DNA of 64,000 bases from Gordonia pseudamarae (lineage in GTDB: Bacteria; Actinomycetota; Actinomycetes; Mycobacteriales; Mycobacteriaceae): the NCBI RefSeq assembly GCF_025273675.1, contig NZ_CP045809.1, positions 4,774,001 through 4,838,000 on the forward strand, read 5' to 3'. Made by a program: the position numbers and the translations under genes. Positions 39,371 through 48,489 of this stretch are shown here, one piece after another. The notes below the pieces were generated by a model, which saw only the letters and a program-made list of their open reading frames with translations, searched no databases and had not been told where the DNA came from. Positions within the stretch are counted from its first letter, which is position 1. Each line of letters starts with the position of its first letter.

Positions 39371-40300
39371 ATGCGCCGTGCTGTTCTGGCCCTGGCAACC
39401 GGCGCACTGCTGGCGGTGGCGCCGCTGTACCCCTCCCTCGCGGAGGCTGCGCCGCCGTGCCAGTCCGTTCGCGTCGACACCATCAAGAACGCATCGGTCC
39501 CCGTGCTCAGCTGGAGCGAGAACGTCGGCTACGACCGCGACGGGTCACTCTGGGTATCCCGGTTCATGATGAGCACTGTGGAACGGCTCGACGATCACGG
39601 CCGTGTCACCGCGTCGGTGTCCGTACCGTTCCCCGGCGGAATCGCCGCGGGTCCGGACGGGCGCATGTACGTCACCTCGTTCACCAAGGATGCCGTCGGA
39701 CTGTTGCGGACCGGCAGTATATACAGTTTTAATCCTACTGCGGCACAACCTAAGCCACGGATATACACCGCTGGTCTCGGCTTTCCCAACGGGCTCGCCT
39801 TCGACGCGGTGGGCAACGCCTACGTCGGCGACACCTGGCAGGGCGTGCTCAAGGTCCTCCCGGGCGGCAAGGTCGATCGCGGCTGGTCGTCGAAGGCGCC
39901 CCGGAATCTCGCACCGAGCGGCACCGTCAACGGTTCAAGCATGAACGGGGTGGCCGTCGACGGCGGCACCCTGTACGTCACCATGACCACCAGCCTCACC
40001 GGGCGAGTGCTGAAGGTGCCGCTGGCCCAGCCGGATCGAGTCGGCATCGGGGCTGATGTCACCGCTCCGCTGCCCGGGATCGTCGACGATCTCGCCGTCG
40101 TCGCGCCGGGAAAACTGGCCGTCACCACCACAACGGGCCAACTGTTCGTCACCGACACCGCAACGCGGCGCTCATGCGCCGTACAGCTCGGCCAACCCGC
40201 CACCTCCGTCGCCGTAAACCCGGAGAACACAACCGAACTCGCTATCGGAACCGAGATGGGCGCAGTCCTCCGCGTCCAGCTGCCGACCTCCGGGCGATAG
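39371..40300 (+). CDS. Secreted SMP-30/NHL-type beta-propeller protein
   Basis: 309 residues from ATG 39371 with GAGGAG upstream. An N-terminal signal peptide (MRRAVLALATGALLAVAPLY, cleavage likely after AEAA) is followed by about six blade repeats with NHL/SMP-30 character (GGIAAGPDGRMYVTSF, GFPNGLAFDAVGNAYVGD, MNGVAVDGGTLYVT). Such proteins are extracellular lactonases or binding scaffolds. No catalytic assignment can be made from the sequence. A single transcription unit is likely. Confidence 0.75.
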   Translation: MRRAVLALATGALLAVAPLYPSLAEAAPPCQSVRVDTIKNASVPVLSWSENVGYDRDGSLWVSRFMMSTVERLDDHGRVTASVSVPFPGGIAAGPDGRMYVTSFTKDAVGLLRTGSIYSFNPTAAQPKPRIYTAGLGFPNGLAFDAVGNAYVGDTWQGVLKVLPGGKVDRGWSSKAPRNLAPSGTVNGSSMNGVAVDGGTLYVTMTTSLTGRVLKVPLAQPDRVGIGADVTAPLPGIVDDLAVVAPGKLAVTTTTGQLFVTDTATRRSCAVQLGQPATSVAVNPENTTELAIGTEMGAVLRVQLPTSGR

Positions 40301-40350
40301 TTCCGGGGCACCTCGCGAATAGTTGCCCACCGCATCGACGCGCGCGAACG

Positions 40351-40416
40351 AACTTCGTCCGATATGGCGGTCGGCTCGGGCATATGTCCGAGCCAACCGC
40401 CATATCGGACGAAGTT
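40351..40416. repeat. Palindromic interspersed element, copy 2
   Basis: Arms beginning AACTTCGTCCGATATGGCGG and the CATATG-containing centre match the copy at 38603-38674 with compensating changes in both arms (GCGGTCGGCTC opposite GAGCCAACCGC). Arm covariation suggests the folded structure, not just the sequence, is maintained. It lies 50 nt after the beta-propeller gene. Confidence 0.85.
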
Positions 40417-40436
40417 TGCGGGGATCGATCCGGTGA

Positions 40437-41462
<1,026 letters not shown>

Positions 41463-41468
41463 CAGGCG

Positions 41469-41669
41469 TTGCCCGTGCGGATGGAACATCTCGCCGGGCG
41501 GTTGCCCACGCCAGGTGCGCGAGCTCGGTCGGCAGACGTGAAGCACCTTCTCCGGCTGCGGAATCGGATCGGCGACAGTCTCGCTGACGCGGTCGTCACG
41601 ACCGGGAAATCAGCCTACCGCCGCGCCGACGGCATCGCCGTCGTTCCGCTTGCCCTGCTCGGGCCCTGA
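41469..41669 (+). pseudogene. Remnant of a DUF4143-type ATPase (C-terminus only)
   Basis: About 66 codons ending in TGA. The tail ADVKHLLRLRNRIGDSLADA and YRRADGIAVVPLALL matches the end of AAA ATPases with DUF4143 domains (typically D.rhL..Lrd.lgd.f..g.v..tg...y.lgd.i.alP). No Walker motifs or preceding body are present, so it looks like a truncated leftover between the monooxygenase gene and the tRNA gene. Confidence 0.45.
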
Positions 41670-41681
41670 CCCGGAGACGCC

Positions 41682-41716
41682 ATCGGCCCCCTACCTTGTG
41701 CAGGTAGGGGGCCGAT
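41682..41716. terminator. Strong hairpin between the monooxygenase region and tRNA-Ser
   Basis: A perfect 15-bp stem (ATCGGCCCCCTACCT with its complement) encloses a 5-nt loop. There is no T-run on either side, as is common for actinobacterial terminators. It lies directly downstream of the tRNA-Ser (minus strand) and after the plus-strand pseudogene, so it could serve both directions. Confidence 0.65.
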
Positions 41717-41720
41717 ATGG

Positions 41721-41808
41721 CGGTGGCGAGGGGATTTGAACCCCTGGTACGGGGTTACCGTACACAGCATTTCGAGTGCTGCACCTTCGGCCGCTCGGAC
41801 ACGCCACC
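41721..41808 (-). tRNA. tRNA-Ser (anticodon CGA)
   Basis: An 88-nt class II tRNA on the minus strand. The acceptor stem is GGTGGCG pairing with CGCCACC, the discriminator is G, the anticodon loop is CTCGAAA giving CGA (reads UCG), the variable arm is long, and the T-arm is GGTTCAAATCC. No CCA is encoded. Confidence 0.95.
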
Positions 41809-41853
41809 GCGAAAAACTGTACCGCAGGTGCGTCCTAGCGTGAAATTGGCTGG

Positions 41854-42261
41854 TCAGGCGGGTGAATCCGGCTTGTGGCCGGCCAGTTTGCCGGCAACCT
41901 CGCCGATCTTCTCCTGTGCGGTGCTCACCGCGCCCTGAACCTTCTCGTTGGCCGCGATCTCACCGATCTTGTGCTGCGCGACACCGATCGCACCCTGAAC
42001 CTTCTCGTTGGCCGCGATCTCACCGATCTTCTGCTGCGCGACACCGATCGCACCCTGAACCTTCTCGTTCGCCGCGATCTCACCGATCTTCTGCTGCGCG
42101 ACACCGATCGCACCCTGAACCTTCTCGTTCGCCGCGATCTCACCGGCCTTCTGCTGCGCGACACCGATGGCCCCGGCGACCTTCTCGTTGGCGGCGAGTT
42201 CCTCGAGCTTGCCCTTGGCGACGTTGAGCGCCTCGTTGACTTTGTTGGTGGCGTCCGACAT
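41854..42261 (-). CDS. Tandem 20-residue-repeat helical protein
   Basis: 135 residues made mostly of near-identical 20-residue units (consensus AANEKVQGAIGVAQQKIGEI), with diverged units at both ends and a short N-terminal MSDATNKVNEALNVAKGK. The units are amphipathic helix-like, Ala/Glu/Lys/Gln-rich, as in LEA-like or stress-related CsbD-type proteins. There is no signal peptide. I do not know the function. The DNA units are also almost identical, implying recent expansion or gene conversion. Confidence 0.75.
   Translation of the reverse strand: MSDATNKVNEALNVAKGKLEELAANEKVAGAIGVAQQKAGEIAANEKVQGAIGVAQQKIGEIAANEKVQGAIGVAQQKIGEIAANEKVQGAIGVAQHKIGEIAANEKVQGAVSTAQEKIGEVAGKLAGHKPDSPA
41941..42180 (-). 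repeat. Four 60-bp tandem repeats inside the helical-repeat gene
   Basis: Units start at 41941, 42001, 42061 and 42121. The first three differ at one or two bases; the last diverges at its end. Diverged flanking units extend the array on both sides. Confidence 0.9.
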
Positions 42262-42347
42262 GGCTTCTCCTCATCTGATTCGGCATGTCGAAGCATGCCG
42301 GTGACCGGCACAAACCCGGTCGGTCAAGGCCAGGTTAGCTCACCGGA

Positions 42348-42818
42348 CTACCCGTTTGCCGGTTTCCGGCGGGACCGGACGGATTCTCGCCGCGCCGCGA
42401 AAAACTCCTGCATCAGGCGTATCGCGTCGTCGGCCAGGACCCCGCCGATCACCTCCGGCCGATGGCCGAGCCGCTGATCGCGCACCACGTCCCACAGCGA
42501 TCCGACGGCCCCCGTCTTGGGTTCCCACGCGCCGAACACCAGCCTGTCGACGCGCGCGAGAGTGACGGCGCCGGCGCACATCGTGCACGGTTCGACGGTC
42601 ACGACGAGCGTGCAGCCCGGCAGCCGCCACCCGTCACCGAACGCCGCCGCGGCCGACCGCAGCGCGAGAACCTCAGCGTGTGCGGTGGGATCGCCATCGG
42701 CCTCCCGACGGTTGGCCGCGCGCGCCAGCTCGATGCCTTCGGGGTCGTACACGACGGCACCGATCGGAATGTCGTCGGCCCCCGACAGCGAGGCCGCGTC
42801 GAGCGCGGCCCGCATCAT
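42348..42818 (-). CDS. tadA: tRNA-specific adenosine deaminase
   Basis: 156 residues. It converts A34 to inosine in tRNA-Arg(ACG). The zinc-dependent deaminase signature is present: HAE in DPTAHAEVLAL and PCTMC in TVEPCTMCAGA. The N-terminal IPIGAVVYD is typical. The C-terminus ends with a basic tail (RRESVRSRRKPANG). It is followed (upstream on this strand) by the TadA-associated protein gene, 43 nt away, which is the usual actinobacterial pairing. Confidence 0.95.
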   Translation of the reverse strand: MMRAALDAASLSGADDIPIGAVVYDPEGIELARAANRREADGDPTAHAEVLALRSAAAAFGDGWRLPGCTLVVTVEPCTMCAGAVTLARVDRLVFGAWEPKTGAVGSLWDVVRDQRLGHRPEVIGGVLADDAIRLMQEFFAARRESVRSRRKPANG

Positions 42819-42861
42819 CGTCTCCCACGGCCCCGACGGCAGACTCCGCGCGCCGCTCAGC

Positions 42862-43419
42862 TCAGCGTCCCAATGTGTCGAGAACCTTGGACAGTTGCTC
42901 GGAGAAACCGAGCCGGGCGGCGATCATACCGATCTGCTCGTCGGCGTACAGATCGGTGTCGCCGACGATCACCGACAGCACCGCGTCGGGCAGCCCGAGG
43001 TCGGCCAGCACACCGAGATCGCCCTCCTCCCACGGTTCGATGTCGTCGATGTCGTCGGGATCGAGGTCGGGGACCTCAACATTGAGGGCGTCGAGGACAT
43101 CGACGGCGACGTCGTAGTCGACGGCGGCCGTGGCATCGGACAGCAGCAACTGCGGCCCGCCCGGTGCCGGTCGCACGATGATGAAGAACTCGTCGTCGAC
43201 ATCGAGCAGACCGAACACCGCGCTCGTCGCGCGCAATGCCCGCAACTGCCGCTCGGCGTCGGCGAGATCGGTGAGCGCGGACGGTTCCAGAGCGGTCACG
43301 GTCCACCGCGTCTCCTCGCGGACGACGGCCACCGCGAAGCCGTCGATGTCGTCACTTGTCACTGCACTGTTCGTGTTGTCGGTCCCGCGGGACCCGTCGC
43401 CCTTGCCGACAGCTGCCAT
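42862..43419 (-). CDS. tRNA adenosine deaminase-associated protein
   Basis: 185 residues from ATG at 43419. This is an actinobacterial family always next to tadA. It is highly acidic in the middle (VPDLDPDDIDDIEPWEEGDL), with a mixed N-terminus (DGFAVAVVREETRWTV) and LGLPDAVLSVIVGDTDLYAD near the end. The biochemical role is not established; gene context suggests support of tRNA deamination. It is divergent from tyrA, with 86 nt between starts. Confidence 0.85.
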   Translation of the reverse strand: MAAVGKGDGSRGTDNTNSAVTSDDIDGFAVAVVREETRWTVTALEPSALTDLADAERQLRALRATSAVFGLLDVDDEFFIIVRPAPGGPQLLLSDATAAVDYDVAVDVLDALNVEVPDLDPDDIDDIEPWEEGDLGVLADLGLPDAVLSVIVGDTDLYADEQIGMIAARLGFSEQLSKVLDTLGR

Positions 43420-43505
43420 GCGGGTCACGGTATCCCTATTGGTGGGCTGTTCCCAAGTTTTCCTGCGCATTCCACCGGTTCGCCACGGCGTGCGAGAGTG
43501 GAGCG

Positions 43506-44486
43506 GTGACCGACAACGATATGCCCGCCCCGTCCACCTCCCCCGCACTGCCCGGCGCGGTGTGCGTGCTCGGTCTCGGACTGATCGGTGGTTCCCTGCT
43601 CCGTGCACTGGCCGGTACCGCACCGGTGTTCGGCTGGAACAGATCGGAGGCGACGGTCGAGGCCGCCCGGGCGAACGGCCATGACGTGTCGGCGGACCTG
43701 GCCGCCACCGTGCGACGGGCCGCCGACACCGATGCGGTGATCGTGCTGGCAACGCCGGTGACCACGCTGTCGGGGCTGGTGGCCGCGGTCGCCGAACACG
43801 CCCCCGGCAATCTGCTCACCGATGTGGTGAGCGTGAAGGAGGCCGTGCGCCGTATCGTCACCGCACAGCATCCGGCCGCCAGGTTCGTGGGCGGGCACCC
43901 GATGGCCGGGACCAGCCACTCCGGCTGGTCGGCGACCGACCCGGAGCTGTTCCGGGGCGCCATGTGGATGGTGTCTACGGGTGACGGAACCGACGCGGCC
44001 GACTGGCTGCGGGTGGCCTCGATAGCGCTCGCCACGGGTGCGACGGTGGTGCCCGCCGCCGACGACGCCCACGACCGTGCGGTGGCCGCGATCTCGCACC
44101 TTCCGCACCTGATGGCGGCGGCGACGGCCGTGGTGGGGGCCGGTGAGAGCGGTCTCGCGTTGCGGCTGGCCGCGGGCAGTTTCCGGGACGGCACCCGCGT
44201 CGCCGGGACCGCTCCGGCGTTGCAGCGGGCGATGCTCGAAGCCAACGACGCGGCGCTGCTGAATGTGCTCAGCGAGGCCATCGACCGCCTCACGGACGTC
44301 CGCGACGATCTCCGTGACCGGGGCAGCGTCGAGATCCTGGTCGGTGACGGCCATCGGGCCCGGCTCGCCTACGAGGCGATCGCGTCCGGGCCGCTGCAAC
44401 CGATCAGCGGTGTCACCGTCGGCGACCATGGGTGGCAGGAGGAACTGCGCAGGCAGGCACACGCCGGCCGGGTGTGGCTGGGCTGA
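43506..44486 (+). CDS. tyrA: Prephenate dehydrogenase
   Basis: 326 residues from GTG 43506 (ATG 43521 is an alternative). It converts prephenate to 4-hydroxyphenylpyruvate with NAD+ for tyrosine synthesis. The Rossmann motif VCVLGLGLIGGSLLRAL is at the N-terminus; GGHPMAGTSHSGW and the helical C-terminal domain (AISHLPHLMAAATA) follow. There is no fused ACT or chorismate-mutase domain. Confidence 0.94.
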   Translation: MTDNDMPAPSTSPALPGAVCVLGLGLIGGSLLRALAGTAPVFGWNRSEATVEAARANGHDVSADLAATVRRAADTDAVIVLATPVTTLSGLVAAVAEHAPGNLLTDVVSVKEAVRRIVTAQHPAARFVGGHPMAGTSHSGWSATDPELFRGAMWMVSTGDGTDAADWLRVASIALATGATVVPAADDAHDRAVAAISHLPHLMAAATAVVGAGESGLALRLAAGSFRDGTRVAGTAPALQRAMLEANDAALLNVLSEAIDRLTDVRDDLRDRGSVEILVGDGHRARLAYEAIASGPLQPISGVTVGDHGWQEELRRQAHAGRVWLG

Positions 44487-44496
44487 CGCCCGGCCC

Positions 44497-45168
44497 TCAG
44501 ACCCGTTCGGCGAGCCCCTCGTAGTCGACGACGAAACCGTTCTCGTCGAACGTGATGGTGGAACTGGCGACCGGCCCTTCGATGGCGACCTGGTTGCCCT
44601 CGAGTTTGGTGTAGTTCATGGTGGCGGCCTCGACCCGCACCTCGGGCAGGTACACGTAGACGACCGGTACCTGTGCCTGCTCACCGGCCGGTACCCGACG
44701 CCCGGCACGGAAGGCGTACCGGCGGATGGGCAGCGCGTTGAACATCGGCGACAGCGCCATGTCGATGTCCTCGGCACCGTCGAAGTCGCTGCGGACGGTG
44801 CCGTCGGCGGTCTGGACCAGCCAGTTGTGTTCGCCGTCGCGGTTGATGGCGAACTGCGATTCGCCGCTGGCCCGCACCAGATGCGTGGAGAACCGCTTGG
44901 TGACGCCCTCGTCGTTGGTGATCAGTTCGTACGAGGCGGAAAAGGCTTCGCGGCCCTCGTGCGCGGCGGCGATGATCCGGCCGTACGCCTTGATGCGGGC
45001 GCCACTGACGTAGAGACGGACCTGTTCGAGCCGGACGGCGTCCAGACCCTGCCAGGTGATCATGGTGCGAAATTCGCCACTGCCCGGCAGTGACGCGGAT
45101 GAAGCTTCTGACACCGCGGAGGTCTGCGACGCCGGGGGGCTGGGCTGGGCTGCTTGCGGAGAACTCAC
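44497..45168 (-). CDS. Putative glycolipid-binding protein (DUF1089 type)
   Basis: 223 residues. The family hallmarks are visible: WQGLDAVRLEQVRLYVSG after a 38-residue Ser/Pro/Ala-rich lead, a central HLVRASGESQFAINRDGEHN, and DIDMALSPMFNALPIRR. These form a beta-barrel-like glycolipid-binding fold. The gene is convergent with tyrA. Its role may be in handling of cell-envelope lipids, but no direct evidence is seen. Confidence 0.75.
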   Translation of the reverse strand: MSSPQAAQPSPPASQTSAVSEASSASLPGSGEFRTMITWQGLDAVRLEQVRLYVSGARIKAYGRIIAAAHEGREAFSASYELITNDEGVTKRFSTHLVRASGESQFAINRDGEHNWLVQTADGTVRSDFDGAEDIDMALSPMFNALPIRRYAFRAGRRVPAGEQAQVPVVYVYLPEVRVEAATMNYTKLEGNQVAIEGPVASSTITFDENGFVVDYEGLAERV

Positions 45169-45196
45169 TTCTCTACGTTACCGACATCGGGGCTGC

Positions 45197-45910
45197 TCAC
45201 GCCAGACATGTCGCGGTGCGGCGGTCGGATTCGGCCGCCACCCGATCGGTGGCGACGACCTCGCCGTCGACGCTGATCGAGCACGACACGGCGCTGCCCG
45301 AGGTGCCGACCACCAGAAGTCGCAGCGGCGACGAGGTACCGGTGAAGGCGACACTCCACTCCGGCTCGGAGACCACGTCGCTACGGGTCCCGACACCGTC
45401 GCTGTAGGCGAGCACACCGACACCGGTGACGGTGACCCGGTACACAACGGCCTTTCCGGTGGCGTCGATGCCGGTGCCGCGCCGGGACGGGACGTCGGGC
45501 ATCCGGGTGTAGGGCGCCTGGGTGTCGGTGATCCAGGTGTCATCCGAATCCACGGACGGCAACGTGATCTCGTCGGGGGTGTCATCGGTCAGCATGTTGC
45601 GCGCCATCAGGAGGGTCGCCGCGCCGAGCACGACGATCGCGACGACGTACACCGTCGTCTTCCACAGGGTGTCCGACCGGCGATCGATGCGATGGGACAC
45701 CGGTCCGGGGGTGGCGCGGCGGGCGGCGTCGGCCGGTGTGCCCGCCGCCGGCATCCGGCCGTCGGTGGGTGCGTGCGACGGCCGCCCCGCGGGCTGTCCC
45801 GGCTGATACCGCGGTGTTCCGTCGTCGGCGAAGCCCAGCGGCGGATAGAACTGCGGCCCGAGCGGGTTCAGGTACAACCGTTCGGCGGGTGTCGGCTGTC
45901 GTCGCGTCAT
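45197..45910 (-). CDS. MmpS-like membrane-anchored protein
   Basis: 237 residues. A long Pro/Arg-rich cytoplasmic N-terminus (to about 80) is followed by one membrane helix (TTVYVVAIVVLGAATLLMAR). An extracellular domain comes next, with VYRVTVTGVGVLAYSDGVGT, LRLLVVGTSGSAVSCSISVD and a terminal Cys, which matches the layout of MmpS proteins (accessory to MmpL lipid exporters). No mmpL is adjacent, so the partner is unknown. Confidence 0.65.
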   Translation of the reverse strand: MTRRQPTPAERLYLNPLGPQFYPPLGFADDGTPRYQPGQPAGRPSHAPTDGRMPAAGTPADAARRATPGPVSHRIDRRSDTLWKTTVYVVAIVVLGAATLLMARNMLTDDTPDEITLPSVDSDDTWITDTQAPYTRMPDVPSRRGTGIDATGKAVVYRVTVTGVGVLAYSDGVGTRSDVVSEPEWSVAFTGTSSPLRLLVVGTSGSAVSCSISVDGEVVATDRVAAESDRRTATCLA

Positions 45911-46008
45911 CGCCTGCCTCCTGCCCGTGCCGCACCTGTGGCCCGGTGGCCCGGCGCCCTGCCTGCGACCCTACCCAACAGGCACCGGGCACCGGGCACG
46001 GCGATCGG

Positions 46009-47694
46009 TCAGAGGCGGCTCTCCATCCTGGCCGACAGGCTCGCCTCCTGCAGGTCGAGACGTTCGAGCATCGCGCGGACCGCCTCGTCCTCGATCTTGC
46101 CCTCATCGCGGTCGATGACGAGCGCGGCGCGCTGGGCGGCGAGCACGTCGCGGTACAGGCCGATGAACGCGTCGGTGCGCCGGTTGTGTTTCTCGGGGTC
46201 GGGCATCTCCTCGGCGTCGTGCGTCTGCCGTGCGACCGTCTCCTGGATCATCGCGACGGTGTCGGCGTCGAGGCCGGCGGGCGGGTCGGCGACGAACCCG
46301 GCGAGAACGTCCTCGGAGGCCCGGTGCGCGATCTTCTCGGCCAGTACGGTCTGTTCGAGGTCGTAGCGTTCCTCCTGCTCGTTGCGCAGGTTCAGCCGGG
46401 CGATCATCCACGGCAGGGTGGTGCCCTGGATGAGGATGGTGCCGATGGTGACGACGAACGCGATCGCCTGGATGGCCGAGCGTTCGGGGAATGCCTCGCC
46501 ACTGGCGACGGTGAGCGGGATACCTGACGCGGCGGCCAGGGTCACCACCCCACGCATCCCGGTCCATGCGACGACCGTCGACTCCTGCCAGGTCAGCGAT
46601 CTGCGATCGATCTTGCCCGTCCACCGTGACGGCTTTTTCCCACTGCCCGCGGATCTGGCGGAGCGACGCGGATCGGCGGGGGTTTCGGTGTTGACCGCGG
46701 CGTCGATACGTCTGCTGACCACGGCACGGCCGAACATCGCGAACACACAGATCGGGCGGATCGCCAGCACGATGACCAACACGATCACCGATGCCCACGC
46801 GATGTGCACCAGCGATTCCCTGGCCTCTCGGAGGTCTTCGATGATGAACCGCATCTGCAGACCGATGTAGGCGAACACGAACGCCTCGAGCAGCACGTCC
46901 ACCGAATGCCACACGTACCGTTCCTGCAATCGGGTCTTGTATCCGGCACGCACCGAACCCGAGCCGACGACGAATCCGGCGATCACCACGGCGAGCACAC
47001 CCGAGGAGTGGATGTGTTCGGCGGCGATGAACGCCGCGAACGGAACGACGAATCCCTGCACCGTCTCCAGCGCCGGGTTGGCCAGGTGCCTGCGGATCCA
47101 CAGCGTGGCGAAACCGACGAGGAGACCGACGATCGGCCCGATGACGGCGTTGTACCCGAACAGGGCCAGCGGATTCTCGATGAACGAGTGGGTGCTGGCG
47201 ATCTGCGAGATGGCGATCGCGAACAACGACAGCGCGGCCGCGTCGTTGACCAGCGATTCGCCGGTGAGGATCGACATCAGTCGTTTCGGCAGGCCCAGCT
47301 TGCGGCCGATCGCGACGGCGGTCACCGCGTCGGGCGGGGCGACGATCGCACCGAGCAGCAGTGCGAGGGTGAATGTGAACTCGGGCACCACCAGCGAGGT
47401 GACGAAACCGACGGCGAAGGCGGTGATGACCACCATCGCCACCCCGAGACCGAGGATCGGGCGGATGTTGCGCACGAAATTGGCGAACGAGAATCCGAGC
47501 GCGGCCGAGTACAGCAGCGGCGGCAGCACCACTGTCAGCAGGATCTCCGATTCGAGTTCGACGTGCGGAACTCCGGGGATGAACGAGACGGCCAGGGCGA
47601 CGACGATGATGATCAGCGCGGGTTGCATCCCGCGTTTGTCGGCGAACGACGTGACGATGACGGCCCCGACGAGGACCAGGATCAGCAGTTCCAT
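46009..47694 (-). CDS. Na+/H+ antiporter, NhaP/CPA1 type
   Basis: 561 residues, about twelve membrane helices in the first 410. Typical features: the VVLPPLLYSAALGFSF segment, LLGAIVAPPDAVTAVAIGRK and GESLVNDAAALSLFAIAI with the ion-binding Asp pair. The C-terminal 150 residues are a charged cytoplasmic regulatory domain. Exchanges Na+ (or K+) for H+ at the cell membrane. It stands alone in this region. Confidence 0.93.
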   Translation of the reverse strand: MELLILVLVGAVIVTSFADKRGMQPALIIIVVALAVSFIPGVPHVELESEILLTVVLPPLLYSAALGFSFANFVRNIRPILGLGVAMVVITAFAVGFVTSLVVPEFTFTLALLLGAIVAPPDAVTAVAIGRKLGLPKRLMSILTGESLVNDAAALSLFAIAISQIASTHSFIENPLALFGYNAVIGPIVGLLVGFATLWIRRHLANPALETVQGFVVPFAAFIAAEHIHSSGVLAVVIAGFVVGSGSVRAGYKTRLQERYVWHSVDVLLEAFVFAYIGLQMRFIIEDLREARESLVHIAWASVIVLVIVLAIRPICVFAMFGRAVVSRRIDAAVNTETPADPRRSARSAGSGKKPSRWTGKIDRRSLTWQESTVVAWTGMRGVVTLAAASGIPLTVASGEAFPERSAIQAIAFVVTIGTILIQGTTLPWMIARLNLRNEQEERYDLEQTVLAEKIAHRASEDVLAGFVADPPAGLDADTVAMIQETVARQTHDAEEMPDPEKHNRRTDAFIGLYRDVLAAQRAALVIDRDEGKIEDEAVRAMLERLDLQEASLSARMESRL

Positions 47695-47760
47695 GCGCTG
47701 ATCTTTTCAGGTCGGGAACGATTTGTCCGAGTCGGCGGGTCGGTCTGTCGGATCACCCGG

Positions 47761-48423
47761 CTAGACCCGGCTGCTGATCTCGACTGTGTCGTTTCGTTTT
47801 CCGGCGATGTTGACGCTCACATATCCGTTGGCCGGGTCGCGCACGTAGTCCAGATAGGGTGCCATGTCGGGGCTTTCCGCATTGTCGGCAACCACCACCG
47901 CGCCGGTCGGCATCCGCGATTCGAGCAGTGTGATGACGGGCAGGTACAGTTCCTTCCAGCCGTCGAGCAGCACCACCCCGACCTGTCCTTCGATATCGGT
48001 GAGGGTGTCGCGTGCGTCGCCGGCGAGAACGGTGATGAGGTCACCGACCCCCGCGTCGATGAATGTCTTTTGTGCGGCGGCGATCTTCTTCTCGCTCAGT
48101 TCGGTGGTGTAGATGCGGCCGAAATTGTTGTCACGCACGGCGGCCGCCAGGAACAGTGTCGAAATACCGTAGGACATACCGAATTCGACGACCGTCGGCG
48201 GCTTCGCGGCGCGGATGAACGAGTAGAGCAGTCTGCCGGTGTCGGGGCTGATCGCCATGAACGCGTCGGCGGCGTCGGCGGCGCGTTCGGCGACGGACCG
48301 TTCCCGCTCCGTCTCCCGGTCGCCCGGCGCTCGACGCGGCCCCGGTCGCGGACCGCTCTGCGCGGCTGCGTAGAGGCGTTCGATGGCGTCGGCGACGGGT
48401 CCGGAATGCAGAGTCGAGATCAT
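47761..48423 (-). CDS. Class I SAM-dependent O-methyltransferase
   Basis: About 220 residues from ATG 48423 (GTG 48432 also possible). It resembles the caffeoyl-CoA/catechol O-methyltransferase fold: SAM-binding VVEFGMSYGISTLFLAAAV near residue 80, IYTTELSEKKIAAAQ, VVLLDGWKELYLPVI and a later VVVADNAE. The N-terminus (GPRPGPRRAPGDRETERER) is low complexity. The substrate cannot be told. Confidence 0.8.
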   Translation of the reverse strand: MISTLHSGPVADAIERLYAAAQSGPRPGPRRAPGDRETERERSVAERAADAADAFMAISPDTGRLLYSFIRAAKPPTVVEFGMSYGISTLFLAAAVRDNNFGRIYTTELSEKKIAAAQKTFIDAGVGDLITVLAGDARDTLTDIEGQVGVVLLDGWKELYLPVITLLESRMPTGAVVVADNAESPDMAPYLDYVRDPANGYVSVNIAGKRNDTVEISSRV

Positions 48424-48489
48424 ACTTCTCACCGTACGGCCGGACCCTGCTCATCCGCTGTGAGTTGCGGGCCTCAACCGTGTCGGGCC

